This document shows, piece after piece, positions 1 to 9,500 of a stretch of 13,485 nt of DNA. A program made the translations under genes and the position numbers. Source of the DNA: RGDT01 sp964630925 (GTDB lineage: Bacteria > Planctomycetota > Planctomycetia > Gemmatales > Gemmataceae). How positions within the stretch are numbered: position 1 is the first letter of the stretch; each line of letters starts with the position of its first letter. Location of the stretch: the NCBI GenBank assembly GCA_964630925.1, contig CAZVZK010000217.1:1-13485 (forward strand). The letters are read 5' to 3'. The notes under the pieces were generated by a model. It had not been told where the DNA came from and did no database searches. It saw nothing but the letters and a program-made list of their open reading frames with translations.

Positions 1-3000
1 ATCACCACCGGCACCGGCGTCGGGCCGAACGCCCACCACGCCCCCAGGCCCGCCGCCAGCACCATCTCCGGCCACAGCCACCGCCCGGCCGCCCGCAGCC
101 ACACCGACACGCTCGCCGCCCACACCAGCCCCCACACCAGGCCCCAGTGCACCGTGGCCCGCACCGCCTCCTCCGGACGCGCCCCCGCCAGCGACGCCAG
201 CCGCACCGCCGGCGCACGCCCCCCCTCCGCCGTCACCCACCGCGCCCCCCCGCCGCCGGCCGACGCCTTCTCCCGCCCGCGCAACGTCGCCTGCCACGCC
301 GCCAGGTCCTCGCCCGCCGGGCCGAGCGGCCACACGCCCTCGCCCTCCAGCGCACGCCCCGCCAGCCGCACCGCGCCGCCGCCCGCCCGCGCCCGATACA
401 GCTCCAGGGCCGCACGCCCGACGCCGGCCGGTAGTGCCTCCACCCCGGCCAGCGCCCACCCCGCCGGCGCCTCCACGCACCACACCACGGGGCCCGCCCG
501 CGCCCCCTCCAGATCCGGCGCCGCCAGCTCCGGACGCCACAGCGCCTCCAGGCCCGGATCCAGACGGTACAACAGCCGCACCACCCGCGGCCCCGACGAC
601 GCCGGCAGCGACAGCCACACCGCCCCCTGCTCCGCCCGCGCCGGCACCGCCGCCCCGTCCACCTCCAGGCCCGCCATCTCCGCTGCCCTCGGCAGCACCA
701 CCCGCAGGTCCGCCGCCCCACCCGCCTTTAATCGCCACACCACCTCGTGCAGCCACGCCTGCCCGTCCGGCACCGTCGCCCGCACCTCCTGCAACAACAC
801 TTCCGCCCGCGCCGCCCGCGCCGCCCGGCGTGGCACCAGCCGCAGCGACCACGCCGGCCCCTTCGCGTGCCACGCCCCGGCGCCCGCCGGCTCGAGCCCC
901 GCGCCCGCGTCCGCCGCCAGCCCCTCGCCCACCGACAGCGTCCGCTCCCCGGGCCCCGCCTGCACGTCCGGCATCGACACGCCACCTGCCGCCTCCTCCA
1001 GCGGCATCCGCCCGCGCGCCACCAGCGTCAGCCGCCCCACCCCCGCGCGCGGCTCCAGATGCCACACCCGCTCATTCCGGTCCGGCCCGCGCCTCGACTG
1101 CTCCCGCCGTCTCACAACAGCCCCGGCCGGCACCTCCAGCTCCGCCGACCCGGGCCAGCCGCGGAGACGCACCGTCACCGCCCGCGCCCCCGCCGGCACC
1201 AGGCACTCCACGGACGACTCGAACACCAATTCCTCCCCCCGCGCCGCCGCCGTCGTGCGCACCCGCGCCGTCACCGGCGCCGCCGCACGCACCTGGAACG
1301 CCCCGCCGTGCTGTCGGCCACGCGCGTCATACTCCAGCGGCCCCCGCGGCGACGGCACGAGCTGCGTCAGCGTCTGCGGCACCACCTGCCACCCCGCCTC
1401 GGGCGCCAGCGCCACCTCCGTCCGCACCCGCGCCGCGCCCGCCGGACGCAGGCACGGCAGGTCCAGCCGCGCCGGCTTCCCGCTCAACGGCAGCCACCCG
1501 CTGACCTCCAGCGCCGCCCCCGCCCGCCGGTCCAGCCACACCAGCAGCGACCGCCCCGACTGCGCCCACGTCCCCACGCCGGCTCCCTCGACCCCCGTCA
1601 CCACAAGCCCCTTGGCGTCCCCCAGGTCGTAGGCCAGGGCCGCCGGCCCCTCCGCACCCACCACCCGCACCGACGCCGTGAATTCCGCCCGCCTCGGCCC
1701 GGCCGTGTACCTCACCCGCTGCTCCACGTCGAACGGCGCCGACTTCGGCCGCGCCTCGATGCGCAGCCGCGGCGCCGTCGCCCGCCTGAACGTCGCCGCG
1801 TAATCCTGCTTCTCCGCCGGCTTCACCCCCGTCAGACCCACCACCCCGGCCCGGCCCACCTCCAGCCCCGGCGCAAAGTACGCCAGACGGCCCGGCTCCA
1901 CCGGCTCGCCATGCGGCCTCGGCAGCGGCAGCGCCTCCCCAGACACCGGCCCGTGTGGCACCAAGTCCACCTCCGCCTCCACATCGCCCGACACCGGGCC
2001 GGGGAATTCCAGCCGCAGACGCCCCGCCGCCAGCGCCCACCGCGCCAGCCTCACCGGCACCTCCGCCGACACCCCGCGCGGACGCCACGCCGACGCCGAC
2101 ACCACCTCCAGGCCCGCCGGCACATCCACCTCCAGCGCCTGCGTGCCGCCCGTCAGCGTGTACCGCAGCGACATCGTCAGCCGGCTCGTGTCCGGCCTCA
2201 GCTCCCACAGGTACGACTCGCGGAACGCCTGCCGCCGCGGCACCGCCGCCTTCCCCTCCTGGTGCCACTGTAAGGTCAAAGGCCCCGCCAGCGCACCCAG
2301 CTCCGCGTCGATCCTCGACCCCTTCACCGCCTGTGCCCCGCCGCGTCCGGGGGCGTGCAGGTGCGTCGCCCCCGCCGGCGCCTGGAACGACAGGTGCGCC
2401 TGCCAAAGCCGCGGCGCCGTGAAACGCATCTGCCGCATCCCCGCCTCGTCCCCCAGGCCCGACACCGTCACCCGGAACTTCATCTGCACCCGGTGCCCCC
2501 CCTTCCCCGTCACCGGCACCGTGTACCCCCCCTTCGGCCCCGGCAGCGCCCGCGCCAGGACCCGCGCCCCGTCCAGCATCACATCCCCGACCAGCTGCAC
2601 GCCGTCCAGCGGCACCTCAACATTCACCCGCCCCTCGCGGAACGAGTGGAGCGTGAACGTCGCCTCGACCTCCGCCGTCCCCCCCGACATCCGCCCCTCG
2701 TACCGCGCCGCCAGCAGCACCGCCCCCGCCGTCGGCTCCGGCCTCGCCGACACCTGCAGCCGCTTGTGCAGCGCCGGCGACAACAACGCCCCCTCGCCCT
2801 CGACGATGTACACGGCCTCCGGCACCCCCGGCTGCGCCGACACGCCGCCCAGCCACGCGCACGCCAGCACCAGCGCCGCCGCGGCCGCCGCGCGGGGCCC
2901 CGCCGTCGAGGGGGCCGCCCTCTTCTCACCACGCCGTAACGTCAGCAGCACAGGCACCGCCAGAACCAGCCCCGCCAGCAGCGGGGGCCGCGCCAGGCCC

Positions 3001-6000
3001 AGTAGCCCGCCGGGCAGCCACGCCAGGCCCAGCCCCCCCAGCGCCAGCACCCCGATCAGCCAGCGCAGCCGCACCCCCGCCGACGCCCCCCACGTGGCCA
3101 CCACACCCGCCAGCAGCACGGCCGCCAGCCCCGCGCCGATGCCCGTCACCGCCCGCGTGTGGACGACGGCCAGCGTCGGCCCCTGCCCCGCCGGCGGACG
3201 CCACGCCGTCCACCCCTCGGCGATGTGCGCCGCGGCATCCCGCGCGTCCTCCGGCCCGCCGGGCGCCAGCAGCCACTCCAAGGCCGTCGCGAAACGCCCG
3301 GCCGGCTCGCGCCCGCCCGCCACGGCCCGCGCCAGCGCCTCCTCCACGTCCTCCGGCACCGCGCCGCCCCAGGCGTCCGCCTGCGCCGCCGAGGTCAACA
3401 CCACGCCCGCCCGCCCCGGCAGGGCCGCCAGGCCCAGCTCGCGCCACGGCTCCGGCCCCGCCGCCGGCGCCAGCGGCCCGTCGAGCGCCGCCGCGTCGAC
3501 CACCAGAGGATGCGCCTGCCGCAGATACACGAACGCCAACTGTTCGACCAGAGCCTCGCGCGACATCTGCCCGCCCCGCCCGTTGCGGATGCCCGTCGCC
3601 GCCTCCGCGACCGCCCTGGCCCTCTCCGCGTCCACCCCCTCCGGGCGGCCCGGCAGCGGCAGCATCGGCCCCACACGCAGCACGTCCGCCGGGTAACGCA
3701 GCCGCGGCCCCGCCGCCGCCGTCCCCGGCAGCGCCACCGCCGCGCTGTCGGACACCGGCCGCACACCCGGCGGGAGGAGCCACAGCCGCGTCAGCGCCAG
3801 GGGCCGCGCCGGCAGGACGGGGGCGGGCGCCTCCAGCCGGGGCCACGGCCCGCCCGGCGCGTCGGCCTCGTAGCGGATCTCCAGCCTCACCGGCCCGGCC
3901 CGCGCCGGCACCGGGATGCGCGCCTCGCCCTCCGACACCGTCACGCCGTCGAGCCACATCCCGTCCGCGCTCGCCGCGGTCAGCCGCGCCCCCGCCGGCA
4001 GCTGCACCGGCAGACGGCTCCCCGTCCACCCCGACAGCCGGAACGAGAAGCGGTGCCTCAGGGCCCCGCCTTCGGACAGCACGCTCACCAGCCGGGCCTC
4101 ATCGGCCGACACCCCCGCCGCCCCCGACGACCCGCGCGACCGGAGCACCAGCCGCGCCGCCTCGCCCGTGTAGCGGAACGCGCGCCACGCCGGCCTCCCC
4201 CTCCCCGCCGGCGCGTCCGTCAAACCGGCCGGCTCCGCCGCCACCTGCTCGCCGCCCGCCAGATGCACCGACACGTCGCCCTCCATGCGCGCCGCCCCGA
4301 TCACCGTCGGCAGGGCCGCCTCCCACGTCGGCCGTGCCGCCAGGCCCGACGCCGGCAGGGCCCGGGTCGCCCGCAACACCACGGGCTTGCCGGCGCTCAC
4401 CGCCCGCCCGAACGACAACGACCAGAACGACCCCGCCGGACGCGCGCCGGCCAGCATCACCGCCTCCAGGGGAGACCGCGCCGCCAGCCCCGCGAGCGCC
4501 GCGGCCGCCTCACGCCCGGCGTCGCGCTCCACGCGCAGGCGCGGCTCCCCCTGCCACACCCACTCCCCCGCGGGGCCGGAGAGGAACACATCCGCCCCCG
4601 ACGGCCTGCCCCCCTCCGCGTCCAGCACCAGCCGCGTCTCCTGGATCGCCCGCCCGCCCGTGACGTGGACGTTCACCTCCGCCCGCGCTCGCAGCCTCGG
4701 AGGCAACGCCGCCAGCCGTAGCGTCCCCGCCGGCGCCTGCCCCACGAACGGGTAGTACAGGTCCGGCCCGCGTCCGCCCCACGCCCCGTCCGCCGGCGCA
4801 TCCCCCGCCCCGGCGTCCGTCTTCACGGACGCAAGGAACGCCTGCTCGTCGTAGTCGATCCCCAGCCCGCCCTCGCGGTGCCGCGCCCCCACCGGCACAA
4901 CGTCCGGGAACGCCAGCTCGCGCCCCGTCATCGCCCCGCCCTTGGCGGGATGGAGACGCAGAGTCAGCGTCGCCTCGCCCTCCAGTGGCCGCGCCAGGTC
5001 GGCGATCAGGACGTTGCCGGCCCGCACCCCCCAGCCCCGCAGCAGGCCCGCCGGCTTGAGGTCGGCCGCCGCGGCCTCCCACCCCGCAGGCAGCGCCACC
5101 GACATCTCGAACATCCGGCCATGCCGCACCCGGTACGCCAGCCGCGCCGTCAGCTCGGCGCCGTCCAGCCCGATCCGCCAATCCCCCAGCTGCCGGACGT
5201 GGAACGACACCGCGCCCGCCCGCACCGTCAGCCCCGGCCGCCTCGTCTTGCCCCCCGACGCGATGGCCCCGCCCAGCAGCTCCAGCCGCCGCCCCCCGGC
5301 GTCCGCCGCCGACTTGGTGAGCTGGAAGTCCCCCGCATCCCACGCCGTCGTCTCCAGCCCTCCCGACACGTGCAGGTCGAGCTGCTCCCCACGCGGCACC
5401 GCCCCCCTCAGCCGCACCCACGGGCTGATCCACGGCCAGGGCGTCCCACGCGCCGAATCCGGGCACAGGGGCGCCAGCGCCTTCAGCTCCACCCACACCT
5501 TGCGCAGCGGCCGCCGCAGCCGCACCGCCACCAGCGGCGCCGGCCCGGGCCGCGCCTCCCAGCGCTCGACCTCCGACCCCACCGCTTTCAGCGGCCGCAG
5601 GGCCGGGTCGTGCTCCCACCCCACCACGTTCAACGGCCGCAGGGCCGGGTCGTGCTCCAACAACAGCTCGCGCACGTCCTGATGCAGCGCCTCCACCGCG
5701 AAGACGTATGACGCCACCACGCCGTCCGCAGTCAGCCGCTGGGTGACCTCCTGCCGCGCGAACACCGCCCCGCCCGAGCCGGCCCTGCGGATGAGCAGCG
5801 GCAGGGCCGTCCGACCCCCCGCCGCAACGCGCCACGAGCGCCGGCCCGCCTTCTCCGACGGGTGCGGCCCGCTGACGATGGCGTCGGGCCGCTTGTCGGC
5901 ACGCGCCGGCCACTCCAGCAAGGCCAGCGAGGCGTCATCCGGCAGGTCGATCTCCACCGACGACGCCGGGCACGGCGGCAGACGCAGCTCCGCGTGCAGC

Positions 6001-6509
6001 CCGTCGGGCCACACGTCCACCCGCGCCGACCACTCCGCCGTCACCGTGTGCTCGCCCGGCCCGTCGATCAGCACCGCCGGCGTCGCGACGCCGCCCGGCG
6101 TCGGGAACTCCGCCAGCAGCGCCTCGCGGTTCTCGAACCGTGGCGACTTCACCGCCAGCCCCAGCCCCGCCGCGTCGTCCCCCAGACGCAGCAAGGCCGC
6201 CGCTGCCCCGTCGTGGCGGATCTTCCACTCCAGCGTGCCCTGCAGCGCCCCGTCGATGAGCGCCGCCCGGTACCGCGCCTCGATGAGGCGCGGCGGCGTG
6301 CGCCGCGACGCCTCCGCCGTCTCCGCCTCGCGGTACAGCCGTTCGAACTCCGCCAGCGGCATGCGCACGAGCGCCCCGCCGGCCTTCTTCAGGATCTCCG
6401 GCACCTTCTCCGCCGGCACGGCGACGCGGCGCAGGGGCGGCGTCTCGGTGTCGCCCTGCCCGTGCAGGGCGCAGGCCGCGAGCAGGGCGGCGAGGACCGC
6501 GGTTCGCAT
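1..6509 (-). CDS. Giant two-module membrane-anchored exported protein, 3' end beyond window
   Basis: The frame starting with ATG at 6509 stays open for 2169 codons to the left edge; I read it at many points and found no stop. The family has no name I recognise. Residues 1-18 form a short signal sequence; LAAC at 10-13 could be a lipobox, though it lies unusually near the start. Residues ~20-1115 are a beta-rich ectodomain, with a more helical stretch at ~985-1110. Membrane helices lie near 1120-1143, 1150-1170 and 1175-1191, followed by the basic loop RRGEKR (1192-1197). A signal-like helix ends in VSAQ (1223-1226). A second ectodomain runs ~1227-2115, and helices recur at ~2120-2139 and 2146-2161. 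Both halves resemble each other and the upstream gene product. Only three bases separate the start from the upstream stop, with a G-rich stretch as ribosome binding site, so the genes are probably co-transcribed. The role is unknown; an envelope function is inferred from topology. Confidence 0.92.
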   Translation of the reverse strand, partial: MRTAVLAALLAACALHGQGDTETPPLRRVAVPAEKVPEILKKAGGALVRMPLAEFERLYREAETAEASRRTPPRLIEARYRAALIDGALQGTLEWKIRHDGAAAALLRLGDDAAGLGLAVKSPRFENREALLAEFPTPGGVATPAVLIDGPGEHTVTAEWSARVDVWPDGLHAELRLPPCPASSVEIDLPDDASLALLEWPARADKRPDAIVSGPHPSEKAGRRSWRVAAGGRTALPLLIRRAGSGGAVFARQEVTQRLTADGVVASYVFAVEALHQDVRELLLEHDPALRPLNVVGWEHDPALRPLKAVGSEVERWEARPGPAPLVAVRLRRPLRKVWVELKALAPLCPDSARGTPWPWISPWVRLRGAVPRGEQLDLHVSGGLETTAWDAGDFQLTKSAADAGGRRLELLGGAIASGGKTRRPGLTVRAGAVSFHVRQLGDWRIGLDGAELTARLAYRVRHGRMFEMSVALPAGWEAAAADLKPAGLLRGWGVRAGNVLIADLARPLEGEATLTLRLHPAKGGAMTGRELAFPDVVPVGARHREGGLGIDYDEQAFLASVKTDAGAGDAPADGAWGGRGPDLYYPFVGQAPAGTLRLAALPPRLRARAEVNVHVTGGRAIQETRLVLDAEGGRPSGADVFLSGPAGEWVWQGEPRLRVERDAGREAAAALAGLAARSPLEAVMLAGARPAGSFWSLSFGRAVSAGKPVVLRATRALPASGLAARPTWEAALPTVIGAARMEGDVSVHLAGGEQVAAEPAGLTDAPAGRGRPAWRAFRYTGEAARLVLRSRGSSGAAGVSADEARLVSVLSEGGALRHRFSFRLSGWTGSRLPVQLPAGARLTAASADGMWLDGVTVSEGEARIPVPARAGPVRLEIRYEADAPGGPWPRLEAPAPVLPARPLALTRLWLLPPGVRPVSDSAAVALPGTAAAGPRLRYPADVLRVGPMLPLPGRPEGVDAERARAVAEAATGIRNGRGGQMSREALVEQLAFVYLRQAHPLVVDAAALDGPLAPAAGPEPWRELGLAALPGRAGVVLTSAAQADAWGGAVPEDVEEALARAVAGGREPAGRFATALEWLLAPGGPEDARDAAAHIAEGWTAWRPPAGQGPTLAVVHTRAVTGIGAGLAAVLLAGVVATWGASAGVRLRWLIGVLALGGLGLAWLPGGLLGLARPPLLAGLVLAVPVLLTLRRGEKRAAPSTAGPRAAAAAALVLACAWLGGVSAQPGVPEAVYIVEGEGALLSPALHKRLQVSARPEPTAGAVLLAARYEGRMSGGTAEVEATFTLHSFREGRVNVEVPLDGVQLVGDVMLDGARVLARALPGPKGGYTVPVTGKGGHRVQMKFRVTVSGLGDEAGMRQMRFTAPRLWQAHLSFQAPAGATHLHAPGRGGAQAVKGSRIDAELGALAGPLTLQWHQEGKAAVPRRQAFRESYLWELRPDTSRLTMSLRYTLTGGTQALEVDVPAGLEVVSASAWRPRGVSAEVPVRLARWALAAGRLRLEFPGPVSGDVEAEVDLVPHGPVSGEALPLPRPHGEPVEPGRLAYFAPGLEVGRAGVVGLTGVKPAEKQDYAATFRRATAPRLRIEARPKSAPFDVEQRVRYTAGPRRAEFTASVRVVGAEGPAALAYDLGDAKGLVVTGVEGAGVGTWAQSGRSLLVWLDRRAGAALEVSGWLPLSGKPARLDLPCLRPAGAARVRTEVALAPEAGWQVVPQTLTQLVPSPRGPLEYDARGRQHGGAFQVRAAAPVTARVRTTAAARGEELVFESSVECLVPAGARAVTVRLRGWPGSAELEVPAGAVVRRREQSRRGPDRNERVWHLEPRAGVGRLTLVARGRMPLEEAAGGVSMPDVQAGPGERTLSVGEGLAADAGAGLEPAGAGAWHAKGPAWSLRLVPRRAARAARAEVLLQEVRATVPDGQAWLHEVVWRLKAGGAADLRVVLPRAAEMAGLEVDGAAVPARAEQGAVWLSLPASSGPRVVRLLYRLDPGLEALWRPELAAPDLEGARAGPVVWCVEAPAGWALAGVEALPAGVGRAALELYRARAGGGAVRLAGRALEGEGVWPLGPAGEDLAAWQATLRGREKASAGGGGARWVTAEGGRAPAVRLASLAGARPEEAVRATVHWGLVWGLVWAASVSVWLRAAGRWLWPEMVLAAGLGAWWAFGPTPVPVV
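2832..3152 (-). other. Internal membrane block and signal-like helix joining the two modules
   Basis: This segment encodes residues ~1120-1226 of the giant protein. Three hydrophobic stretches are followed by the basic RRGEKR at 1192-1197, then a low-complexity linker. A run of six alanines then leads into the hydrophobic VLACAWLGGVSA and Q1226, which looks exactly like a bacterial signal peptide with a cleavage site. Three crossings from outside would put RRGEKR in the cytoplasm, and the fourth helix would return the chain to the outside, so both ectodomains face the same side. The same arrangement of three helices plus a basic tail ends the neighbouring 1083-residue protein. I read this as a former gene junction turned into a fusion. 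Signal peptidase could in principle cut after VSA, giving two chains. Confidence 0.7.
5575..5658 (-). repeat. 42-bp in-frame tandem duplication
   Basis: Two adjacent 42-base units (5575-5616 and 5617-5658) match at 38 of 42 positions. They lie inside the first ectodomain of the giant protein and add 14 residues without breaking the frame. The protein reads EHDPALRPLNVVGW followed by EHDPALRPLKAVGS (residues ~285-312). The high identity against a diverged background suggests a recent duplication. Confidence 0.9.
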
Positions 6510-6512
6510 GCC

Positions 6513-9500
6513 TCAGCCCCCCGGCCTGTCAATGCCGCTGCCGGCGACGCGGGGGGCGTCCACGGTGGACTGCTGCCCCTCCGGCGCCGGGCCACGCTGC
6601 GACGAGGGCGCGTCCCGCCGCGACATCGTCGAGCCAGGCCGCGTCCGCGAGAACGACGGCAGGAATACAAGCCGCCTGCGTCTGCGCTCGTGCAGCACCC
6701 ACATGGCCGCCCCGACGAGGATCAGCACCGCGACGCCCGGTTGGCAGCCGTACGCCACCTGCCCCGCCAGGCCCGGCCACAGCGCCGCGCCTGCGATGGC
6801 CGCCACCAGGAGACCCAGCCCCACGCCCCAGGCCCACCCCGCCGCGTCGCGCCCCAGCCACCCCAGCACCAGCCCGACGGCGCACGCGAGCAGCGAGCAG
6901 GCCAGCAGCCACCCCTGCCGCGGCACCCGCGCCAGCGTCACGTCCTCGCCCCCGTCGCGCCACACCACCAGCGACGGCTCGTCACGCGCGGCATCGGCGG
7001 GCTCCTCGCCCGACAGCCAGCGGTCCAGGTCCGCCGACGAGGCCGCCGGACGCGGCGCCAGGAGCCACCCCACACGCCCCCAGACGCGCGGCGCCGCCCC
7101 CGGTTCGGGCCCCAGCACCACCCACGCCCCCGGCGTGCTTATCTGCCACCTTGCCGGGAACGCCGAAGCCCCTGGCAGCCGCGGCGCCGACAGCGGCACC
7201 GACATCGCGCCCCCCGCCGGCGGTAGCTGGTACGACAGCTCGAGGATGGACGGCTTCGGGACGAGTGACGGCGATAGCCGCAGCCGCACCGACCGCCCCG
7301 AGGCCATCTCGTGATCGACCCTCTTGCCGTCGAGCGTCGCCTGGAATCCGATGGCGGTCACATGCCCCGGCAGCTCGACGTCCACGTGCGGCCCGGCCAC
7401 ACGCTCGACGCGGTAGCCGATGCGGTACGACTGCACCCCGGCCTCGTCCACGTCGGCCCGCACGAGGGCGCGGCTCACGAGGAGCTGCCCCTCGCCCCCG
7501 CCCTCGGGGAGGCGCAGCCGCAGCGGCTCGCCCGTCTCCAGGGGCCGCGCCACCAGGCAAGGCAGACGCGACGCGCCGGGCGCCTCCTCGATGGGCGCCT
7601 CCACCCACTTGCACGGGGCGAGTGTCGGCAGGCGCCCCGCCTCGCTCCACACCCGGACCTTCGTCTCGTTCCGCGTGACGCCCTCCGGCACGGCGAGCGG
7701 CACGTCGATCAGGCCGCCCTTCAGCGGGAACGAGTACTCCAGCACCAGCCGCCCCCCGCCCCGCGCCGGCGTGAACACCAGGTGCCCGCCCTCGCGCTCG
7801 GCCTTCGCCTCGCGCCACACGATGTCCCCGGCGGGCGCCGGCGGCAGACGGAGCCGCAGGCGCTTCGGCGCCTCCGCCGCGGGGAACGAGTAGGCCAGCT
7901 CGTGCCGCACCCGGCCCTCGCCCGGCCCGAGGGTCAGCGACACAAGCCCCGTCACCTCCGCAGGCGGCAGGTACGGCCGCCATCTCAGGGCCACACTCGG
8001 CGGGTGCCGCCGTCCGATGCGGTACGCCAGCTCGTGCGGCCCCTGCTTCGTCAGCTCAAGGGCAGGGTTCTCGCCCGGGACCAGCTCCAGCGACGCCGGC
8101 GCCCCGGCCGTCAGCGTGCCGTCCGGCTCGATGGCCCCCGCCGGGCGCGGCAGCGGCAAGGGCGCGTCCGCCGGCACCGAGTACCGCGCCGCGAACCGCA
8201 CCGTGAACGGCGTCCCCGCCTCCGCCCCGCCGCGCTCCAGGCGGAATTCCAACGCCCGCGTCGTCCGGTCGAACGACAACGCCTTCACCCGCGCCGGCAG
8301 CGGCTGCGCCGCGTCCGGCTCATACTCGCACCCCGCCGGCAGGGTCACCACCAGCCGGCCCACGTCGGACCAGCGCGGCGTGACGTGCAGGGTCGTTTCC
8401 ACCACCCACGACGGCCCCCCCTCGCCGTCCTCCACCAGACGTAGCGCGTGCGCCGGCCGGGCCGTGAGCTGCCCCGCCACCGTCTCCGCCTCCACCTCCA
8501 GCCACGACCGCCCCGCCGCCGCGTTAGGCCCGTAGCGGAACGCCGCGACCAGCGACGGGTCACGCTTGCGTTCCTCGTCGGTGAGAGCGCGGCGGGAGAG
8601 GTCGCCGTGCTGCTTCAGCTCCAGGTGCATCTCCGGCGACGATGCGCTGACGAGAACCGTCCCCGTCTGCCTCACCGCTTCCAGCACGTTGAACGGCCCG
8701 ACGGGGGCCGCCTTGGCCGGCCCGTTCTTGGGGGCGTTGGTGATGGAGCGCACCGTCACCTCCAGCGGGTCGGAGGTGGCCTCCTTCAGATGGAGCGTGC
8801 GCAGGGGCCCCGCCGGGACGATCTTCTCCACCCGCGCCGTGTCCGTCGTCACCTCGGCGTCGGGCGGCACGAGGAGCTTCCACGCCTTCACCTGCCCGCC
8901 CAGGACACGCAATTCCAGCTTCGCCTCGGTGACGACCGCCCCGCGCGGCTCGGCGCGCACCGTGACCACGCCCACGGCCTCGGTCACGGGCGTCGAGGCG
9001 GCGGTGGCCGGCGTGCGCCAGGCGAGGTCCAGTCTCTCGGCGGGGCCGATGGGGCCGGACAGCGTCTGCCCCTTCAGCGCCACCCCGCCCTCGGGCGCCT
9101 TGCCCTCGGGCGCCTTGCCCTCGGACCCCTTGGTGGACAGACGCGGCTCGCGTGCGCCGGGCGGCAGCTCGATCTCGATGGACGTGATGGCGGCCCGCGG
9201 CAGGTCGAGGGTGACCCCCTGCCCTCCTGGCCGCGCCGACAGCGGCACGAGCAGGTCGAGCGTGAGCGTCTGGGCGCCCGCCTTGTCCGACTGCACGGCG
9301 AAGCCCGGCTCGGCGTCCTTGCCCGCCTTGTGGTTGGCGATGAGCGCCGGCGTTCGGCCGTCGATGGCCGCCGCCGTCGCGAGCCCCTGCACGCAGGCCA
9401 GCCGGACGAGGGTGCCTGCCGGCGCGTCGAAGTCGAACGTGACCTGGAGCGAGAGGAGCCCGCCCTCGGCCTTGCCCTTGACGTGGCACTTGCCCGGTGG

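Noticed and set aside
154..1632. Long plus-strand open frame rich in Ala, Pro, Arg, Ser and Thr
   Set aside because: It lies antisense to the giant minus-strand gene, has low-complexity composition typical of GC-rich shadow frames, and shows no domain or ribosome binding site.
1327..2406. Minus-strand Gly/Ala-rich frame of 359 codons
   Set aside because: It is the wrong frame on the same strand as the giant gene, whose own frame gives a coherent protein with matches to its paralogue.
2143..3696. Plus-strand frame of 517 codons
   Set aside because: It is antisense to the ectodomain and membrane block of the giant gene and has random-looking composition without motifs.
4510..5913. Minus-strand Gly/Ala/Arg-rich frame of 467 codons
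   Set aside because: It is out of frame with the giant gene that fully covers it.
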